Below, in pieces: positions 52,068 to 60,003 of a stretch of DNA of 62,001 nucleotides (its first letter is position 1; each line of letters starts with the position of its first letter). The translations under genes were made by a program, and so were the position numbers. Origin of the DNA: Acidobacteriota bacterium (GTDB lineage: Bacteria; Acidobacteriota; Terriglobia; 20CM-2-55-15). The notes under the pieces were generated by a model. The model searched no databases, was not told the DNA's origin, and was given only the letters and a program-made list of their open reading frames with translations. The stretch is from the NCBI GenBank assembly GCA_022821145.1, contig JAJEEE010000048.1:1-62001 (forward strand), written 5' to 3'.

Positions 52068-52110
52068 CGGTGACGGCGCGCGAGGCCGGGGCCGGGGACG
52101 CCGGACGGGG

Positions 52111-52497
52111 TCACCAGAGGCGGCGAACCCCGAACCGGTCGAAGAGCGTCTCGATCGATACGAGAACGAGGCCGTGGGCCAGCGCCTGTGCGACGATCAC
52201 CCGATCGAACGGATCGCGATGGGGGTCCGGGAGCGATCCCGCGCGCGAGGCGTCCTCGACGCTGATCGGCAACTCCTGGAAGCCCTCGCCCGCTATGGCG
52301 CCGGCCATGTCGTCCACGATCGCTCGAACTCCAGGCAGCTTCCCGAGGCGGTGCTTGGTCGTTAATTCCCAGGCCGAGGCCGCGCTGACGAGCTTGACGT
52401 TGGATTCGTCCGCGATGGCGCGGCGGGCGTTCCGGGGAAGACGATCACTTCCGGCCAGCCACCAGATAAACGCGTGGGTGTCGAGAAGGAGCCGCAA
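52111..52497 (-). CDS. VapC-type PIN-domain toxin
   Basis: A 128-residue PIN ribonuclease. The acidic residues are D6 in LLLDTHAFIWW, E44 in SAWELTTKH, D95 in DPFDRVIVAQA and D-rich C-terminus SIETLFDRFG. This is the branch that pairs with Phd-type antitoxins. It starts with TTG, 3 bases after the antitoxin stop, so translation is coupled. It is not closely similar to the VapC at 25.8 kb. Confidence 0.9.
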   Translation of the reverse strand: MRLLLDTHAFIWWLAGSDRLPRNARRAIADESNVKLVSAASAWELTTKHRLGKLPGVRAIVDDMAGAIAGEGFQELPISVEDASRAGSLPDPHRDPFDRVIVAQALAHGLVLVSIETLFDRFGVRRLW

Positions 52498-52500
52498 GGC

Positions 52501-52734
52501 TCAGCGTTCCCAGGCGGACAGTTCCGCTTCGGGAAGCGGCTCGAAGAAGCTGTCGTCGAGTACGACGCGACCCTTCCACGATCCGAATCGAGGCTTCCCC
52601 CCGGGATGGAAACGCACGAGGCGGGCGACAGGCGTTCCGTTGCGCGCCACGACGATCTCCTCGCCGTTTTCGACCTGAACGAGCAGTCGCGACAATTGTG
52701 TCTTCGCTTGATGGACGTTCACGAACGGCACCAT
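52501..52734 (-). CDS. Phd/YefM-family antitoxin
   Basis: A 77-residue antitoxin. The N-terminus VPFVNVHQAKTQLSRLLVQVENGEEIVVARNGTPVARLV is the Phd fold, with the strand-helix order of YefM; the acidic tail would wrap the PIN toxin. The promoter is near consensus (TTGACA-17-TAAATT). The ATG and its AGGAG ribosome site lie inside a 16-base palindrome (52731-52746), where the antitoxin could bind to repress or the mRNA could fold. Confidence 0.9.
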   Translation of the reverse strand: MVPFVNVHQAKTQLSRLLVQVENGEEIVVARNGTPVARLVRFHPGGKPRFGSWKGRVVLDDSFFEPLPEAELSAWER

Positions 52735-52746
52735 AGGCTCCTATGG
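52731..52746. promoter_or_regulatory. Palindrome covering the phd ribosome site and start codon
   Basis: CCATAGG-AG-CCTATGG: two 7-base arms around two bases. On the minus strand it contains AGGAG and the start codon ATG. As DNA it could be an operator for the Phd repressor. As RNA the two-base centre is too tight for the full stem, but a shorter stem could mask the ribosome site. Confidence 0.55.
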
Positions 52747-52759
52747 AAAGGGTTAGCTA

Positions 52760-52788
52760 AATTTATGACTAATCCCAGCGGGTGTCAA
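52760..52788 (-). promoter_or_regulatory. Near-consensus promoter of the phd-vapC operon
   Basis: On the minus strand TTGACA (52788-52783), a 17-base spacer and TAAATT (52765-52760) make the best promoter of the window. The start codon follows about 26 bases after the -10 box. TTAGCTAA at 52753-52760 is a further palindrome next to it, probably part of the operator. Confidence 0.75.
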
Positions 52789-52797
52789 GCGTTTTGG

Positions 52798-53146
52798 AAC
52801 GGTTCGGCATGAGTCGCGTGATTCGGGTTGTGGCGCGTCGCGCGTCCGAGGCCGTCATGCCGCGCCAAGTCGTGGGTCAACCCCGTGTGCACGGGGAAGC
52901 CGCTCCGATTGCGGACCGCGGCGTCTTCGACTCGCCTCGGCGTCCCGCGTTGTCGGGAGCTGGTTGCGGACTCCACGACAGCGACGTTCTTGGACACGCC
53001 CGCAGTACGTGCGATCTGCTAATCTCTCAACGGACCTTGTCGAGACCGCTTCGACCCGTGCGCTCTACAGTGCCGGCCGCGGCGACTCTCGAAGCTGCGT
53101 CTCGAATCGATTCGATGGCTTTCGCTGCCGACCGCGGCCAACCCGC
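52798..53146. other. Noncoding, degenerate region
   Basis: This stretch has no convincing gene on either strand. It includes one sequence that resembles a type I-E CRISPR repeat (52873-52899). There is a self-complementary TCGAATCGATTCGA near 53103-53116. Its composition and the remnants next to it suggest an eroded mobile or accessory segment. Confidence 0.4.
52873..52899. repeat. Solitary sequence resembling a type I-E CRISPR repeat
   Basis: On the minus strand the core TTCCCCGTGTGCACGGGG is followed by TTGA, as in many type I-E repeats (typical form ends GGGGATGAACC). No second good copy lies 61 bases to either side; at +62 there is only a weak CCCG...CGGG echo. There are no cas genes. 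It is not annotated as an array. Confidence 0.3.
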
Positions 53147-53467
53147 ATGACCATGACACGCGATCGTGAATTCGAGCACGACGGACACGACGAGCCCTTG
53201 AGCGTGCCGGTGCGATCCGTTCCGGCGCGCGCCGCGCGGGAGACCGAGGCCGAGTCGGTCGCCTACGTCGTTGCCAATCGTCACGAGGTGGAGTCCAAGT
53301 CCGAGGCGTACCTGTCGAGTTTCGTGAATTCGAACAGTTCGGTGGAGCGCGTCGACGTTCACCAAGTCATGCGGGCGGCGGGCCAGGTCGAAGCGATGCC
53401 GGGCCTGGAGACGCGGAGCGAATTCGGGACGCCCGCGCCGCGGCGGGCGAGACGGCGGGGCCGGTGA
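53147..53467 (+). pseudogene. Remnant of an antirestriction/ImmA-IrrE-type protein
   Basis: A 106-codon frame. The C-terminal half (RETEAESVAYVVANRHEV, then EAYLSSFV and VDVHQVMRAAGQVEAM) matches the conserved end of ArdC/ImmA-IrrE-type proteins of mobile elements. In that family the EAES segment supplies the metal-binding glutamate. The upstream domains, including HExxH, are missing and the N-terminal 30 codons are unrelated. It appears to be a decayed fragment. The family match is from memory of the motif and could not be verified. Confidence 0.5.
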
Positions 53468-53648
53468 GTCGGACGGATGAGGACGGTGCTCGAACCATCG
53501 CGGAGGGCCGCTCCGCCGCCGTCGAGGTTCGACACGGCCGCTCGTTCGAAGGTCGTTCGAGGCGCGAGGCACGGGAGTACGGCGTCCGGTCGCGTCCCCC
53601 ATCATCGCTTCGAACATGGCTGAGCCGGGACTCTCGAAGGCGGACGAC

Positions 53649-54002
53649 ATGACCGCGGGTCGAATCGTACGAGACAGCGTCTCCCGCGCCGATCTGGCGC
53701 GCATGGCCGGGGATCAGTTCGGGGACTGGGTCAAGGCCGTCGTCGACGTGTCGCGCGGGATCATGGCCGTGGGCGGGGATCTGCACGCGGACGACGAGGC
53801 GGCGCTCCTTGCCGACGGGTCGCGCCAGAGCGATCTCTGGGGGATCAATCTCCATCCCGGCGAGAGCGGGTCCGATTGGATCGAGTTCGATTCGATGATC
53901 AACATCCGGCCGGGGCAGGGAAACCGCTCGCGTGGCGTCGACGACGAGCGGCTCCGCGCCCGCATCCGCGAGGTGGTCCGGACACTGGCGCCGCCGGAAT
54001 GA
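53649..54002 (+). CDS. DUF5674-family protein
   Basis: A 117-residue protein. The block FGDWVKAVVDVSRGIMAVGG, followed by LHADDEAALLADGSRQSDLWGIN and SDWIEFDSMINIRPGQGNRSRG, matches DUF5674. I know no biochemical function for the family, which occurs in many environmental bacteria. The ATG at 53649 gives the family N-terminus (IVRDSVSRADLARMAGDQF). The next gene starts 7 bases after the stop and is likely cotranscribed. Confidence 0.85.
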   Translation: MTAGRIVRDSVSRADLARMAGDQFGDWVKAVVDVSRGIMAVGGDLHADDEAALLADGSRQSDLWGINLHPGESGSDWIEFDSMINIRPGQGNRSRGVDDERLRARIREVVRTLAPPE

Positions 54003-54009
54003 CCCGCCC

Positions 54010-54369
54010 GTGACGCGCATCCTGCACAGGAACGCCGCGGCGGGCGGATGGGCGCGGCTCGAGCTGGTCGAGCAACTCGGGAACGTGGGGAGCGAGGTGG
54101 AGCGCGCCATCCGGGCGCACGACGCCGGACGGACGGACCGGTTCGAGAGCGCCCTTGCGCGGGCCCTGGAGCTGTTCGACCTGACCGCCGGCGACCCCCG
54201 CTGGCGGGGCCACCGCTGCCGGGAGATCCTGCGCGCCCGCGAGGAGTTCTGCCGCCTGTTCTTCGATCCCGACGTGGAGCCCGATTCGGCCGCCGGCCTC
54301 AGGCGGTACTTTTTCGGCTTCGCGTGGCGCGCCCGCAAGCTTCACGAGCAGCGGCAGTCCGGGGCGTAA
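54010..54369 (+). CDS. Conserved hypothetical protein linked to DUF5674
   Basis: A 119-residue helical protein. It has segments LVEQLGNVGSEVERAIRAHD, ERALELFDLTAGDPRWRGHRCREILRAREEFCRLF, and an aromatic tail RRYFFGFAWRARKLHEQ. A GTG at 54010 is used because it lies 7 bases from the DUF5674 stop and gives a compact domain. No motif for catalysis is seen. The pairing with DUF5674 suggests a shared function, not identified here. Confidence 0.65.
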   Translation: MTRILHRNAAAGGWARLELVEQLGNVGSEVERAIRAHDAGRTDRFESALARALELFDLTAGDPRWRGHRCREILRAREEFCRLFFDPDVEPDSAAGLRRYFFGFAWRARKLHEQRQSGA

Positions 54370-54429
54370 CCCCCGCCGAACGCACGATCCCGGCGTCGGC
54401 CAGCGCGTCCGCGCAGCGGGTCGATGTAA

Positions 54430-54687
54430 TTCGCCCGGGTTCCAGTCGGAAAAGACCTGCTGCGGGCGCAATGGCGATGGCCGGTGGGCATGCCGCTGTG
54501 CCGCCCCATAGGAGATGGCCGTTGGGAAATACGGACGGATCTCCCGACGAAACGGACGGCGCGTCCGGTTCTTTGCCCGTATCGCAACCACTTGGTCGTG
54601 CTGCATGGGTTCATCAAGAAAACGCGGGCAACGCCGGATTCGGATTCGGCAACCGCACGAAAGCGTCAGAAGGAGTTGGAACGATGA
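54430..54687 (+). pseudogene. N-terminally truncated HigB/Gp49-like toxin
   Basis: From 54484 the frame reads GMPLCRPIGDGRWEIRTDLP and ends LHGFIKKTRATPD...RKRQKELER. This is the C-terminal two-thirds of a RelE-superfamily (DUF891/Gp49-like) toxin. Upstream the family's N-terminal 35-45 residues are not there, and a TAA at 54427-54429 closes the frame. The end overlaps the antitoxin start by 4 bases (ATGA), as in intact higBA pairs. The toxin is therefore likely dead. Confidence 0.75.
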
Positions 54688-54962
54688 GCGAGAAGCGGAT
54701 GGGCTCGAGCATAGACGCGTTCCTCAAGGAGGAAGGCGTCTTCGAGGAGGCGCAGGCGCAGGCAATCAAGGAAGTCGTCGCGTGGCAACTGGCGGAGGCC
54801 ATGAAGAAGGAGAAAATCTCCAAGAACCGGATGGCGATGCTGCTGAAGACGAGCCGTACTCAGGTCGACCGGCTGCTGGATCCGAAAAACGACATCACGC
54901 TCGGCAGCCTGCAGCGGGCCGCCGCAATGGTCGGGCGCCGCGTGCACATCGAGTTGGTGTAA
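54684..54962 (+). CDS. higA: HigA-type antitoxin, HTH domain
   Basis: A 92-residue antitoxin with a helix-turn-helix domain: LAEAMKKEKISKNRMAMLLKTSRTQVDRLLDP and TLGSLQRAAAMVGRRVHIEL, the pattern of small XRE-type antitoxins paired with HigB/Gp49-like toxins. It retains a complete fold while its toxin is truncated. It may persist as a solitary repressor or an anti-addiction gene. Start ATG 54684 with AAGGAG 8 bases before it. Confidence 0.85.
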   Translation: MSEKRMGSSIDAFLKEEGVFEEAQAQAIKEVVAWQLAEAMKKEKISKNRMAMLLKTSRTQVDRLLDPKNDITLGSLQRAAAMVGRRVHIELV

Positions 54963-55010
54963 CGATCCATCGAACGGCGTCGTCGCCCGGGTTCACCGAA
55001 ATCCGCTCTC

Positions 55011-55919
55011 CTATTGTCTTTCCGTTCCGGCCGTTGTCGCCAGAACGCGCGACGGCAACGTGCGTCCCAGCCGGCCCGCGATGAACTCCGACGCGCGGCG
55101 GACGCCGCCGAGGCGCACTCCGGTTTCCACCCCCAGCCGGTCGAACAGGTAGAGCAGGTCCTCGGTCGCGACGTTGCCCATCGCGCCGGGCGCGTAAGGG
55201 CAACCGCCCAGGCCGCCGGCCGAGCTGTCGAAGGCGGCGATCCCCATGCGCAGGGACTGGTACGCGTTGGCGACGGCCAGGCCGTAGGTGTCGTGGAAAT
55301 GCACCGCGAGATTCTCGGCGGGGCAGCGTTCCAGCAGCGCGGCCAGCGTGACTTCCACACGGTCGGGCGTGGCCGCGCCGGTCGTGTCTCCGATGGAGAC
55401 TTCGTCACAGCCGATGGCGAGAAGCTCGTCGGCCAGACCCGCGACGACCGCGGCGTCGACAGGTCCTTCGTACGGGCACACCCAGGCCGTCGAGATGTAC
55501 GCCCGCGCCGAGACGCCGTGTTCTCCGGCGCGGGAGACGATGGAACGGATCGCGTCGACGGAGGCGCGGACGCCCATGTTGATGTTCCTGCGGTTGAAGG
55601 TCTCCGAGGCGGCCGTCAGGACCGCGATCCTCGACACGCCGCACGCGAGGGCGCGTTCCAGCCCGCGCATGTTGGGGACCACGGCCGAAACGCGCATACG
55701 AGGGCGAGGCTCGATGCCATCGAGCAGCGCCTCGGCGTCGGCAAGCTGCGGAACCCGCTCCGGATGGACGAAGGACGTGGCCTCGATGTCGGCGAGACCC
55801 GCGTCGGCGAGGAGCCGGACGAACTCGGCCTTGTCGGGCGTGGGTAGCGTCGTCGGCTGGTTCTGCAGGCCGTCGCGCGGCCCGACCTCCACGATTCTCA
55901 CGTTGGCGGGAAACGTCAT
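55011..55919 (-). CDS. Hydroxymethylglutaryl-CoA lyase
   Basis: A 302-residue TIM-barrel enzyme that splits HMG-CoA into acetoacetate and acetyl-CoA at the end of leucine catabolism. The N-terminal EVGPRDGLQNQ carries the catalytic arginine (15) and aspartate (16). Histidine metal ligands are in VHFHDTYGLAVANAYQS, and the cysteine is in GGLGGCPYAPGAMGNVATED. It is last in the operon and overlaps the hydratase gene by 4 bases. The family is LiuE/MvaB-type. Confidence 0.93.
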   Translation of the reverse strand: MTFPANVRIVEVGPRDGLQNQPTTLPTPDKAEFVRLLADAGLADIEATSFVHPERVPQLADAEALLDGIEPRPRMRVSAVVPNMRGLERALACGVSRIAVLTAASETFNRRNINMGVRASVDAIRSIVSRAGEHGVSARAYISTAWVCPYEGPVDAAVVAGLADELLAIGCDEVSIGDTTGAATPDRVEVTLAALLERCPAENLAVHFHDTYGLAVANAYQSLRMGIAAFDSSAGGLGGCPYAPGAMGNVATEDLLYLFDRLGVETGVRLGGVRRASEFIAGRLGRTLPSRVLATTAGTERQ

Positions 55920-56692
55920 GGCGCGAGCCACGGAGGCCGACTGCCGTCGAGAAACGCCGCCATTCCGGCCTGGCCTTCCTCCGTCGTCCGGGCCTGGGCC
56001 AGGGCGCGCGCGGCATACTCGACGGCCTCGTCGATGGGTCGTCCCGCGACGGCCTCGATCAGCGTCTTGGTCCGGGCGACGGCGCCGGGCGCCGCGGCGA
56101 GGATGGATTCGATCTTCTCGTGGATCCTCCTGTCCAGGGCCGGGAGGTCCGCCTCCACGCCGTGAACCAGGCCGATCTCGAGGGCGGCACGGGCGGAGAA
56201 GCGTTCGCCCGTGAGCATGTGCTCGCGCGCGCGGCCGGCGCCGATCCTGGCGACGACCCACGGGGAAATGACGCCGGCAACGATGCCCAGGCGGACCTCG
56301 GTGAACCCGAACACGGCCGATTCCACGGTGAGCGCGATATCGGCGGCCGCGACCAGGCCCGACCCGCCGCCGAGCGCGGCGCCGTGAACGCGGGCGATGA
56401 CCGGCTTCGGACACCGCGCGACGGCCGAGAACATGCCGGCGAGGCGCCGGGCGTCTGCGAGGTTCTCCTCGTACGTGAAGTCGATCGTCCGGCGCATCCA
56501 GTTCAGGTCGCCGCCCGCCGAAAACGATTTGCCCGCGCCTTCGAGGACGACGACCCGCACGGCGTCGCGGGCCCCGACGTCTTCGAACGCCTCGCGGATG
56601 CGCTCCACCATCTCGCGGTCGAACGCGTTGTGGACGCGCGGGCGGTCCAGCGCGACGTGGGCGACGGGGCCTTCGATGCGGGTTTCGATCAT
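55916..56692 (-). CDS. Enoyl-CoA hydratase family protein (methylglutaconyl-CoA hydratase-like)
   Basis: A 258-residue crotonase-fold protein. Oxyanion-hole pieces are SAGGDLNWMRRT and VHGAALGGGSGLVAAADIAL. Glutamate-rich SAVFGFTEVRLGIV supplies catalytic residues. In the leucine pathway the corresponding enzyme (LiuC) hydrates 3-methylglutaconyl-CoA to HMG-CoA, which is what the adjacent lyase then cleaves. Position between the carboxylase subunit and the lyase supports that role. Overlaps the lyase by 4 bases; 64 bases separate it from the carboxylase gene. Confidence 0.88.
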   Translation of the reverse strand: MIETRIEGPVAHVALDRPRVHNAFDREMVERIREAFEDVGARDAVRVVVLEGAGKSFSAGGDLNWMRRTIDFTYEENLADARRLAGMFSAVARCPKPVIARVHGAALGGGSGLVAAADIALTVESAVFGFTEVRLGIVAGVISPWVVARIGAGRAREHMLTGERFSARAALEIGLVHGVEADLPALDRRIHEKIESILAAAPGAVARTKTLIEAVAGRPIDEAVEYAARALAQARTTEEGQAGMAAFLDGSRPPWLAP

Positions 56693-56756
56693 GGCGAACC
56701 ACCGGAATGGTCCACGCGCCAGGCCTCGATCCGGGAGGCGCGGGAATCGGCCCCTG

Positions 56757-58340
56757 TCACATGCGAAAGACGCCGAATCGCGTCTCTTCGGGCGCCCGGT
56801 TCATGGCGGCGGACAGCCCGATGGCCAGGACTTTCCGCGTGTCGACGGGATCGATCACCCCGTCGTCCCAGAGGCGCGCCGTGCTGTAGTAGGCGTCGCC
56901 CTCCCGTTCGTACCGCTCGACGGTCGGGCGCACGAACGCCTGTTGCTCCTGCTCGGTCATGTCGCGCCCCTCGCGCCGCATCCCGTCCAGCTTGACGCGC
57001 AGCAGCACCTGGGCCGCCTGCTCCGCGCCCATGACCGAGATCTTCGCGTTGGGCCACATCCAGAGCTGGCGCGGCCGGTAGGCGCGGCCGCACATGGCGT
57101 AGTTGCCGGCGCCGTAGGAACCGCCGACGATCACCGTGAACTTGGGCACGGCCGCGTTGGCCACGGCGTGCACCAGCTTCGCGCCGTCCTTGGTGATGCC
57201 GCGATGCTCGAACTGTTTCCCGACCATGAAACCCGGCACGTTCTGCAGGAAGACGATCGCAACGCCCCGTTGGCAGCACAACTGGACGAAGTGCGTGCCC
57301 TTGAGAGCGCTCTCGGAGAAGAGCACGCCGTTGTTGGCCACGATTCCGACCCGGTGGCCGTCGATCCGGGCAAAGCCGCAGACGAGCGTCCTTCCGTAGA
57401 GCGCCTTGAACTCCTGGAATTCGCTGGCGTCGACGATGCGCCGGATGACTCCGCGCACGTCGAAGCCGCGGCGCGCGTCGACGGGGATGATCCCATAGAG
57501 CCCGGACGGGTCTTCGCGCGGCGCCTCGGCGTCGGCGTCCCGGCTCTCGCGCCGCCGCGGGGGCGGGAGGGATCGCACGATGTCGCGCACGATCCCGACC
57601 GCGTCGGCGTCGTCCTGGGCGTAGTGATCGGCGACTCCGGAAATCCGGCAGTGGACGTCGGCGCCTCCCAGCTCCTCCGCCGTCACGTCCTCGCCCGTGG
57701 CCGCCTTCACGAGCGGCGGTCCGCCCAGGAAGATCGTGCCCTGATTCCGGACGATGACGGCCTCGTCGCTCATCGCGGGTACGTACGCGCCGCCGGCCGT
57801 GCAGGGTCCCAGGACTGCCGCCACCTGGTAGACGCCCGCCCCGGACATGCGGGCCTGGTTGTAGAAGATCGCGCCGAAGTGATCCCGGTCCGGGAACACC
57901 TCCGCCTGAAGCGGAAGGAACGCGCCGCCCGAATCCACCAGGTACACGCACGGAAGTCGGTTCTCGATGGCCACCTCCTGCGCCCGCAGGTGCTTCTTCA
58001 CGGTCATCGGGAAATACGTTCCGCCCTTGACCGTGGCGTCGTTGGCCACGACGACGACCTCGCGCCCGTGGACGCGTCCGATGCCGGTGACGATCCCGGC
58101 CGACGGTGCGCTGCCGTCGTACATCCCGTCCGCGGCCAGCGCGCCCAGTTCCAGGAACTCCGCCCCGGGATCCAGAAGACGCTCGATTCGTTCGCGGACG
58201 AACATCCGCCCGCTCTTCCGGTGGCGCTCGATGCGCTCGGCGCCGCCCCCCTGCCGCACGCGCTCGATCTTGGCCTGGAACTCGGCCACGAGCGATTCCA
58301 TGGCCCGCCGGTTGGTTTCCGTTCGGGATTCCGTTTTCAT
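56757..58340 (-). CDS. 3-Methylcrotonyl-CoA carboxylase, carboxyltransferase (beta) subunit
   Basis: A 527-residue carboxyltransferase subunit. Two crotonase-type domains contain the acyl-CoA block [28 protein letters not shown] and the DSGGAFLP and [18 protein letters not shown] segments. The string [32 protein letters not shown] is characteristic of MCC-beta (LiuB) rather than propionyl-CoA carboxylase. The alpha subunit (biotin carboxylase plus biotin carrier, LiuD) is absent from the window, so the enzyme must be completed by a gene elsewhere. It overlaps the upstream dehydrogenase gene by 4 bases. Confidence 0.93.
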   Translation of the reverse strand: MKTESRTETNRRAMESLVAEFQAKIERVRQGGGAERIERHRKSGRMFVRERIERLLDPGAEFLELGALAADGMYDGSAPSAGIVTGIGRVHGREVVVVANDATVKGGTYFPMTVKKHLRAQEVAIENRLPCVYLVDSGGAFLPLQAEVFPDRDHFGAIFYNQARMSGAGVYQVAAVLGPCTAGGAYVPAMSDEAVIVRNQGTIFLGGPPLVKAATGEDVTAEELGGADVHCRISGVADHYAQDDADAVGIVRDIVRSLPPPRRRESRDADAEAPREDPSGLYGIIPVDARRGFDVRGVIRRIVDASEFQEFKALYGRTLVCGFARIDGHRVGIVANNGVLFSESALKGTHFVQLCCQRGVAIVFLQNVPGFMVGKQFEHRGITKDGAKLVHAVANAAVPKFTVIVGGSYGAGNYAMCGRAYRPRQLWMWPNAKISVMGAEQAAQVLLRVKLDGMRREGRDMTEQEQQAFVRPTVERYEREGDAYYSTARLWDDGVIDPVDTRKVLAIGLSAAMNRAPEETRFGVFRM

Positions 58341-59482
58341 GGCTGGCGCAGGATCTCCCGCGCGATGACGATCCGCTGGATTTCGCTGGTTCCCTCGCCG
58401 ATCGTGCACAGCTTGACGTCCCGGTAGAATTTTTCGGCCGGGTAGTCCTTGACGTAACCGTACCCGCCGAATATCTGGACGCACTCGTTCGCGGCGCGCA
58501 CGGCGACCTCGCTGGCGAAGAGCTTCGCCATCGACGACTCCTTGGTGGTCGGCTCGCCGCGGTCCCGCATCCACGCGGCGCGGAACGTCAGCAGCCGGGC
58601 GGCGTCGATCTCGGTCGCCATGTCGGCGAGCTTGAAGCGGGTGGCCTGGAACTCGGCGATCGGCTTACCGAACTGGCGCCGCTCCCGGGCGTAGTCGCGC
58701 GCGGCCTCGAAAGCGCCCGTGGCCATGCCCAACGCGAGGGCGGCGATGCCGATCCGTCCCCCGTCGAGGACTCCCATGGAGTCGCGGAACCCGGCGCCTT
58801 CCTCGCCGAGGAGGTTCTCTCCCGGTATCGTGCAGTCGCTGAACGTGACGGTCGCCGTGTCGCTGGCGCGGAGTCCGAGCTTGTTTTCCTTGCGTCCCGG
58901 CTCGAAGCCCGGCGTGCCCTTTTCCACGATGAACGCCGAAATGCCGTCGGGGCCCGCTTCGGCGTCGGTTCGGGCCATCGCCACGCACACGTCGCAGGAT
59001 GTCGCGTGCGTCGTGAACGTCTTCTCGCCGTTCAACACCCACCGGTCCCCGTCCCGGCGGGCCGTGGTCCGCATGCCCGCGACGTCGCTCCCGGCGCCGG
59101 GCTCGGTCAGGCTCCACGCCCCGAGCTTCGTCCCCTCGGCCAGAGGCGCGGCGAACTGCCGCCGTTGCGCCTCGGTCCCCGCCGCGAAGATGTGCGCCGT
59201 GGCCAGCGAGTTGTGGGCGGCCACGGACAGCCCCACGGCCCCGTCCACCCGGGCCAGCTCCTCGATGACGGCGACGTACGCCGGGTAGCCCAGCCCCGCT
59301 CCGCCGTAGTCGACGGGAATCAGCACGCCCATCAGCCCCAGTCCGGCCAGCTTGTCGAGAAGAGATCGCGGAAAGCCCTGGGCTTCGTCCCAATCCATGA
59401 CGTGGGGACGCATCTCGTTCTCGGCGAAAGCCCGGACCGTGCGCCGGATTTCCTCGAGGTCGTCTGAGCGGGGGACTTCCAT
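58337..59482 (-). CDS. Acyl-CoA dehydrogenase, short-chain type (first gene of the leucine-like operon)
   Basis: A 381-residue FAD enzyme. The position in the operon is that of isovaleryl-CoA dehydrogenase (LiuA), but the catalytic site reads [10 protein letters not shown] glutamate occupies the short/medium-chain catalytic position, and the [19 protein letters not shown] stretch resembles butyryl-CoA dehydrogenase. Isovaleryl-CoA enzymes place their base elsewhere (LERLVLAAG region) and have alanine or glycine here. The enzyme could be broad, acting on isovaleryl-, isobutyryl- or butyryl-CoA. TATAAT lies 8 bases before the ATG at 59482. Confidence 0.88.
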   Translation of the reverse strand: MEVPRSDDLEEIRRTVRAFAENEMRPHVMDWDEAQGFPRSLLDKLAGLGLMGVLIPVDYGGAGLGYPAYVAVIEELARVDGAVGLSVAAHNSLATAHIFAAGTEAQRRQFAAPLAEGTKLGAWSLTEPGAGSDVAGMRTTARRDGDRWVLNGEKTFTTHATSCDVCVAMARTDAEAGPDGISAFIVEKGTPGFEPGRKENKLGLRASDTATVTFSDCTIPGENLLGEEGAGFRDSMGVLDGGRIGIAALALGMATGAFEAARDYARERRQFGKPIAEFQATRFKLADMATEIDAARLLTFRAAWMRDRGEPTTKESSMAKLFASEVAVRAANECVQIFGGYGYVKDYPAEKFYRDVKLCTIGEGTSEIQRIVIAREILRQP

Positions 59483-59490
59483 CAAGGGCC

Positions 59491-59496
59491 ATTATA
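59491..59496 (-). promoter_or_regulatory. -10 box of the acyl-CoA operon, short leader
   Basis: On the minus strand TATAAT (59496-59491) ends 8 bases before the dehydrogenase start codon, with no Shine-Dalgarno between. No -35 hexamer is seen at the usual distance. The mRNA would start within 2-3 bases of the ATG. Confidence 0.45.
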
Positions 59497-59641
59497 GCCG
59501 GGAGGGCACGGCGCTCGGGCGGGATGGGAGACGCGGGAAGGCCCAACTCGACGCGTTCCGATCGGGGTCTGAGCGAGGCCGCCCGGAATTCGCGAAGTCG
59601 GAAAGGAGGTCCGACCCCCATCGCCGCGGAACCGGCGGGCC

Positions 59642-59670
59642 TTGCGGGGATGGTTTCGATCGGGTATCAT
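59642..59670 (+). promoter_or_regulatory. Promoter of the DUF6922-rtcB pair, predicted leaderless
   Basis: TTGCGG (59642-59647), a 17-base spacer, TATCAT (59665-59670) and then ATG after 6 bases. This spacing predicts that transcription begins at the start codon. There is no ribosome binding site. Confidence 0.6.
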
Positions 59671-59676
59671 AAACCC

Positions 59677-60000
59677 ATGATCTCAAAACACTTATACACT
59701 CTGTTTTGGGACACCAATCCTGAAACGTTCGATCCGGGAGCCCATTCTGCCTACACGATCAACCGCGTGCTCGAACACGGGGACGAGGCGGCGGTGTCCT
59801 GGCTTCTCGGCGAATTCACGATCGAACGCATCCGCGACGCCCTTCGCACCGACGCGTCACTCTCGCCGCGCTCGGCCGATTTCTGGGCTCTGGTCTTCGA
59901 CGTGCCCGGCAGCGAGGTGGCCGCGCTCGACAACGCCGCTGACGCGCTCGCGGCCGGCAGACGCGCGGCCGACGTTCCGCGACGGATGCGATTACTGTAG
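59677..60000 (+). CDS. DUF6922-family protein
   Basis: A 107-residue protein. The opening MISKHLYTLFWDTNPETFD and later RLSPRSADFWALVFDVPGSEV-type block (LSPRSADFWALVFDVPGSE) match DUF6922. In other genomes related small proteins lie beside AbiEii-type nucleotidyltransferases or other accessory genes. Here the partner is rtcB, 3 bases after the stop. The expected start of transcription is at the ATG. Function is unknown to me. Confidence 0.8.
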   Translation: MISKHLYTLFWDTNPETFDPGAHSAYTINRVLEHGDEAAVSWLLGEFTIERIRDALRTDASLSPRSADFWALVFDVPGSEVAALDNAADALAAGRRAADVPRRMRLL

Positions 60001-60003
60001 ATC

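Noticed and set aside
52800-53000. CRISPR array
   Set aside because: Only one good repeat-like sequence is present, with no second clear copy, no array periodicity beyond one weak echo and no cas genes.
54342-54617. Minus-strand frame starting MMNPCSTTKWLRYGQ
   Set aside because: It is the antisense reading of the HigB remnant, whose plus-strand sequence has clear family motifs.
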